DNA of 35,861 nt, from positions 1 through 35,861 of the forward strand of contig RFQA01000008.1 of assembly GCA_009925925.1 (NCBI GenBank), read 5' to 3'. This DNA is from Betaproteobacteria bacterium. GTDB taxonomy: Bacteria > Pseudomonadota > Gammaproteobacteria > Burkholderiales > Burkholderiaceae_C. The position numbers and the translations under genes were made by a program. This document shows positions 32,514 through 35,861 of this stretch, one piece after another; the stretch's first letter is position 1, and the number at the start of each line of letters is the position of its first letter. The notes beneath the pieces were generated by a model that had not been told where the DNA came from, made no database searches, and worked only from the letters and a program-made list of their open reading frames with translations.

Positions 32514-33908
32514 ATGAACACAGTCGTCGATACCGCCCTGATCCAGTCTTTGGACAGCGCCCATTTCCTTCATCCATTTACAGATTTCAAGGACCTTAAT
32601 GGCCGTGGTGCGCGGGTGATTACCCGTGCGGAAGGTGTGTACGTTTGGGACTCCGAAGGCCATCGCATCCTGGATTGCATGAGCGGCTTATGGTGTGTCA
32701 ACGCCGGCTACGGCCGCAAAGAGCTGGCAGATGCCGCCCATCAGCAAATGATGACGCTGCCTTACTACAACAGCTTTTTCCAAACTACCAATGTGCCGGC
32801 AGTGCAACTTGCAGCCAAATTGGCATCGCTGGCACCTGACGTGGGTGACCGCAGCTTCCAGCATGTGTTCTATTCCTCCAGCGGTAGCGAAAGCAACGAT
32901 TCCAACGTGCGCATGGTGCGCCGCTACTGGGACTTGCTCGGGCAGCCGCAACGCAAGGTCATCATCAGCCGTAATAACGCCTACCACGGCAGCACCATGG
33001 CAGGTGCCTCGCTGGGGGGCATGAGCGGCATGCACGCACAGGGCGACCTGCCGATTCCCAATATCACCCATATTGAGCAACCTTACTATTTCGAGAATGG
33101 TTTGCCGGGCGAGACCGCCGACGAATTCGGTGTCCGCGCTGCGGGTTGGCTGGAGGAAAAAATCCTGGCAGTCGGGCCTGACAAGGTTGCGGCATTTATT
33201 GCTGAACCAGTGCAGGGTGCGGGGGGCGTGATCATCCCTCCTTCCACCTACTGGCATGAGATTCAACGCATCGTCGACAAATACGGCATCTTGCTGATCA
33301 GCGATGAGGTCATTTGTGCCTTTGGTCGTCTGGGCCACTGGTTTGGCTATGAGAAGTTTGGCTACAAACCCGACCTGGTGACCTTTGCCAAGGCAATCAC
33401 CAGCGGCTACATCCCCTTGGGCGGCGTCATGGTGGGAAACCGCGTGGCGAAGGTGCTGATAGAGCAGGGCGGTGAGTTCAACCACGGCTATACCTACAGC
33501 GGTCACCCGGTCGCATGTGCGGTGGGCTTGGCCAATCTCGAGATCATGGAGCGCGAGCAGCTCCCTCAAAAGGTGCATGGCGAAATCGGTGCGTACTTTG
33601 CCCAGCGTTATGCCGAGCTGAACGACCACCCGCTGGTCGGCGTGGCGGAGACCTGTGGTTTCGTGGGTGGCTTGGTGTTGGTGAAAGACAAAGCCCGCAA
33701 GACACGTTTTCACGGCGATGACGGCGTCGGCATGATTTGTCGCGGCCATTGCTTTCAAAACGGCCTGATCATGCGTGCAGTCGGCGATCGGATGATCATT
33801 GCCCCCCCGTTGATCATGACGCGTGCTGACATCGACGAGATGATGCGCCTGATTTATCTGGCATTGGACCTCACTCAGACCGAGTTGAAGGCCCGGGGCC
33901 TGCTATAG
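32514..33908 (+). CDS. spuC: Class-III aminotransferase, polyamine:pyruvate type
   Basis: A 464-residue PLP enzyme of the omega-aminotransferase group. GLWCVNAGYGR (59-69) near the N-terminus is typical of SpuC-type enzymes. YSSSGSESNDSNVRM binds the cofactor phosphate, NAYHGST stacks on the ring, Asp264 (LISDEVICAFGRLG) contacts the pyridine nitrogen and Lys293 (FAKAITSGYIPLGG) holds PLP. The likely reaction moves the amino group of putrescine, cadaverine or spermidine to pyruvate. The ATG at 32514 was taken over one at 32460 that overlaps puuA. The cluster thus holds both the gamma-glutamyl and the direct transamination routes. Confidence 0.9.
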   Translation: MNTVVDTALIQSLDSAHFLHPFTDFKDLNGRGARVITRAEGVYVWDSEGHRILDCMSGLWCVNAGYGRKELADAAHQQMMTLPYYNSFFQTTNVPAVQLAAKLASLAPDVGDRSFQHVFYSSSGSESNDSNVRMVRRYWDLLGQPQRKVIISRNNAYHGSTMAGASLGGMSGMHAQGDLPIPNITHIEQPYYFENGLPGETADEFGVRAAGWLEEKILAVGPDKVAAFIAEPVQGAGGVIIPPSTYWHEIQRIVDKYGILLISDEVICAFGRLGHWFGYEKFGYKPDLVTFAKAITSGYIPLGGVMVGNRVAKVLIEQGGEFNHGYTYSGHPVACAVGLANLEIMEREQLPQKVHGEIGAYFAQRYAELNDHPLVGVAETCGFVGGLVLVKDKARKTRFHGDDGVGMICRGHCFQNGLIMRAVGDRMIIAPPLIMTRADIDEMMRLIYLALDLTQTELKARGLL

Positions 33909-34000
33909 CACTTCTATAATCTTTTTTGGTCTGAATATTGCTTGAGTCAGGCTTGTAGTTCGTAGTCCCTCGAATCCATTTCTACGGAGATTTGCTCACC

Positions 34001-35161
34001 ATGAATAAGTACCTTTGCACGTTTGCGCTCTCAGCGCTGGTCTTGGCCGCTTGCGGCAAAAAAGAAGAGGCGCCTGCAGCCGCAGCTGCGCCGGCAGCAG
34101 TCGCCAGCGCGCCTGCAGCACCTGCCAATACCGAAGAGAAGGTACTGAACATCTACAACTGGCCTGACTACATTCCCGAAGGCATGATCGCCGCCTTCGA
34201 GAAAGAAACCGGCATCAAGGTCAATTACGACACGTTTGAAACCAACGAGGCTCTGCACGCCAAGCTGGTTGCCGGCAACACCGGTTACGACCTGGTGGTT
34301 CCCGGTACGGTGTTTGCCAAGCCGCAAATCGAAGGCGGCCTGCTGCAGCCTCTGGACAAAGCCAAGATCAAGAATCTGGCGAATCTGGATCCAGCATTGA
34401 TGGCCACCATGACCAAGGCGGACCCTGAAAACAAGCATCTGGTCCCATGGGCCTGGAGCTTCACCACCGTAGGTATCAACAAGACCAAGGTTGAGAAGGC
34501 TTTGGGTGGCATGCCCATGCCTGAAAACGCTTGGGACCTGGTGTTCAACCCCAAGTACACCGCCAAGCTGAAGTCCTGCGGTATCGCTTACCTGGATTCC
34601 CCGACTGAAATTCTGCCCGTGGCTTTGCACTACATCGGCAAGGATGCTTACTCCAACAGCAGCGACGACTACAAGGAAGCCGCAGTGATGTTGGCCAAGG
34701 TTCGCAAGGATGTCCGTTTGTTCAGCTCCACCATGATCGATGACATCGCTGGCGGCAAAGCCTGCGCGGCTATCGGTTGGGCCGGTGATATCAACATTGC
34801 AGCCGGTCGTGCCAAAGAAAACGGCTCCAAAGACGTGATCGAGGCCTTGCTGCCCAGCACTGGTGCTCTGATCTTCATTGACTCCATTGGTCTGACCAAG
34901 GATGCCAAGCACCCCAACAACGCGCACGCGTTCATCGACTTCTATCTGCGCCCAGACAACGCAGCGCTGATGACCAATGAAATGAACTACAACACCGGCA
35001 ACAAGGCCGCTGTGGAAAAGATCAAGCCTGAAATCGCCAGCAACAAGAGCATCTTTGTGGATGCTGAGTACTTCGGCAAGATGATTCCTCCCAGCAGCTT
35101 CACCAACGAAGCGCGCGAGTCCATGGCTAACGCCTACAACGCATTCAAAAAAGGCAAGTAA
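34001..35161 (+). CDS. potF: Polyamine ABC transporter substrate-binding lipoprotein (PotF/SpuD-like)
   Basis: A 386-residue periplasmic binding protein. The signal peptide ends in the lipobox LAAC with Cys18, followed by a Lys/Glu then Ala/Pro-rich linker (~19-45), so it is anchored as a lipoprotein; E. coli PotF is soluble. The binding domain starts LNIYNWPDYIPEGM and contains GYDLVVPG, the NKHLVPWAWSFTTVGIN region, CGIAYLDSPTEILPVALHY, and AAIGWAGDINIAAGRA, typical of spermidine/putrescine-binding proteins with acidic and aromatic pocket residues. The start is the ATG at 34001 with ACGGAGA before it. A terminator separates it from the ATPase gene, as is common for abundant binding proteins. 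Confidence 0.93.
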   Translation: MNKYLCTFALSALVLAACGKKEEAPAAAAAPAAVASAPAAPANTEEKVLNIYNWPDYIPEGMIAAFEKETGIKVNYDTFETNEALHAKLVAGNTGYDLVVPGTVFAKPQIEGGLLQPLDKAKIKNLANLDPALMATMTKADPENKHLVPWAWSFTTVGINKTKVEKALGGMPMPENAWDLVFNPKYTAKLKSCGIAYLDSPTEILPVALHYIGKDAYSNSSDDYKEAAVMLAKVRKDVRLFSSTMIDDIAGGKACAAIGWAGDINIAAGRAKENGSKDVIEALLPSTGALIFIDSIGLTKDAKHPNNAHAFIDFYLRPDNAALMTNEMNYNTGNKAAVEKIKPEIASNKSIFVDAEYFGKMIPPSSFTNEARESMANAYNAFKKGK

Positions 35162-35182
35162 TTTCCTGATTTGAGTGTTATC

Positions 35183-35219
35183 AAGGGCTGTTTGTACGCC
35201 GGTATGAACAGCCCTTTTT
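35183..35219 (+). terminator. Intrinsic terminator between potF and potA-like genes
   Basis: AAGGGCTGTT (35183-35192) and AACAGCCCTT (35207-35216) form a perfect ten-base stem with a 14-base loop, and five T's run from 35215. It starts 21 bases after the potF stop. Partial read-through would give more binding protein than membrane parts. Confidence 0.9.
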
Positions 35220-35249
35220 GCTTCTAGAGACATCATCAAAGGTCATCAC

Positions 35250-35861
35250 ATGGCAGTGCAACCCGACAAAATGGGATATCTGGTAACCGAAAAGCTGGTC
35301 AAGCGGTTTGACGAGGCCGTCGCCGTGGACGAGGTTTCACTGTCGATCGGGCAGGGCGAGATCTTTGCCTTGCTGGGCAGCTCTGGTTGTGGCAAATCCA
35401 CTTTGCTGCGCATGTTGGCAGGCTTTGAGTCGCCGACCTCCGGTCGTATTTTGTTAGGTGGCCAGGACGTCGCCAAGCTGGCGCCGTATGACCGCCCCAT
35501 CAACATGATGTTCCAGAGCTATGCGCTTTTCCCTCATCTGGACATTTGGGAAAACGTGGCATTCGGTCTGAAGCGGGAAGGCCTGCCCAAAGAAGAAATC
35601 AAGCAGCGTGTCGGTGAGATGCTGGATCTCGTGCAGCTTGGCGCCTATGCCAAACGCAAACCCCACCAATTGTCAGGCGGGCAACAACAGCGTGTTGCGC
35701 TGGCCCGCAGTCTGGCCAAACGCCCCAAGTTGCTGCTGTTGGATGAACCTCTGGGTGCTTTGGACAAAAAGCTGCGTGAACAAACCCAGTTCGAGCTGGT
35801 GAACATCATTGAAAAGGTCGGCGTGACCTGTGTGATGGTGACCCACGACCAGGAAGAAGCC
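35250..35861 (+). CDS. potA: Polyamine ABC transporter ATP-binding protein (PotA/PotG-like), 3' truncated by window end
   Basis: The first 204 codons of an ABC ATPase; the frame is open to the window edge. Walker A GSSGCGKST is at 43-51, the Q-loop glutamine at 89 (MMFQSYALFPH), signature LSGGQ at 141-145, Walker B LLLLDEP at 161-167 and the switch His199 in VTHDQEEA. SYALFPHLDIWENVAFGLK is typical of the PotA/MalK-type branch. With PotF just upstream it should drive polyamine import; the permease genes would lie beyond the window. PotA and PotG cannot be told apart from this half. The ATG at 35250 follows AAAGGTCATCAC. Confidence 0.92.
   Translation, partial: MAVQPDKMGYLVTEKLVKRFDEAVAVDEVSLSIGQGEIFALLGSSGCGKSTLLRMLAGFESPTSGRILLGGQDVAKLAPYDRPINMMFQSYALFPHLDIWENVAFGLKREGLPKEEIKQRVGEMLDLVQLGAYAKRKPHQLSGGQQQRVALARSLAKRPKLLLLDEPLGALDKKLREQTQFELVNIIEKVGVTCVMVTHDQEEA

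Noticed and set aside
32688-33758. 356-codon minus-strand open frame opposite spuC
   Set aside because: Antisense to an intact aminotransferase with all catalytic residues; no recognisable domain.
33915-33920. TATAAT after the spuC stop as a potF promoter
   Set aside because: A good -10 by sequence, but no -35 at proper spacing (the nearest TTGAAG is 24 bases away), so not claimed.
34031-35239. 402-codon minus-strand open frame opposite potF
   Set aside because: Fully antisense to a well-supported binding protein gene; composition and lack of domains mark it as a shadow.

Overview
The window looks like chromosomal DNA of a betaproteobacterium, most likely Burkholderiales/Comamonadaceae (Rhodoferax- or Curvibacter-like). 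The evidence is the high GC of most genes, the Rmp-like OmpA protein, the SWIB/Lys-Ala-rich protein, the aromatic amino-acid and polyamine gene sets, and a short intergenic hairpin repeat of a kind I associate with this family. The genus is an inference; there is no rRNA or tRNA in the window to confirm it.

Layout. (1) 1-4216: the 3' part of a cyclic beta-glucan synthase-like protein with a GH94 module, a BON-domain lipoprotein and an OmpA-family protein (cell envelope). (2) 4409-8840: an Lrp/AsnC regulator divergent from hppD, a VOC protein, fahA and phhA. This is a phenylalanine/tyrosine catabolic cluster without hmgA or maiA in the window. (3) 8857-10543: an accessory island of two lower-GC minus-strand genes, a HEPN-like protein and an RraB-domain protein. 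Each is bounded by short inverted repeats that resemble integron attC ends. (4) 10531-14971: a DecR-like Lrp regulator divergent from a cysteine desulfurase-rhodanese fusion, then an acetolactate-synthase-like ThDP enzyme translationally coupled to a YaeR/GloA2-type glyoxalase. (5) 15034-19558: a small unknown protein, a winged-helix/TolB-like/TPR regulator and a 715-residue phytoene-desaturase-like flavoprotein. (6) 19681-25158: a dipeptide ABC transporter in the order dppB-C-D-F-A, all minus strand, with dppA broken by an out-of-frame internal deletion. (7) 25329-27154: a SWIB-domain protein, an RraA-family protein and an EamA permease. (8) 27293-35861: a polyamine-use region with an agmatinase-like enzyme, PuuB-like oxidase, MocR-type regulator, PuuA-like ligase, SpuC-like transaminase, PotF-like binding protein and the start of a PotA-like ATPase that runs off the window.

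The most unusual items are the possible two-cassette array (HEPN plus RraB-like), a family of four hairpin repeats each placed downstream of a stop codon, the VOC protein sitting where a homogentisate-pathway enzyme would be expected, and the desulfurase-rhodanese fusion beside a cysteine-type regulator. The dppA lesion and the collapsed rraA/SWIB intergenic space could be real decay or sequence errors. All family assignments come from reading motifs by eye; no database search was run.
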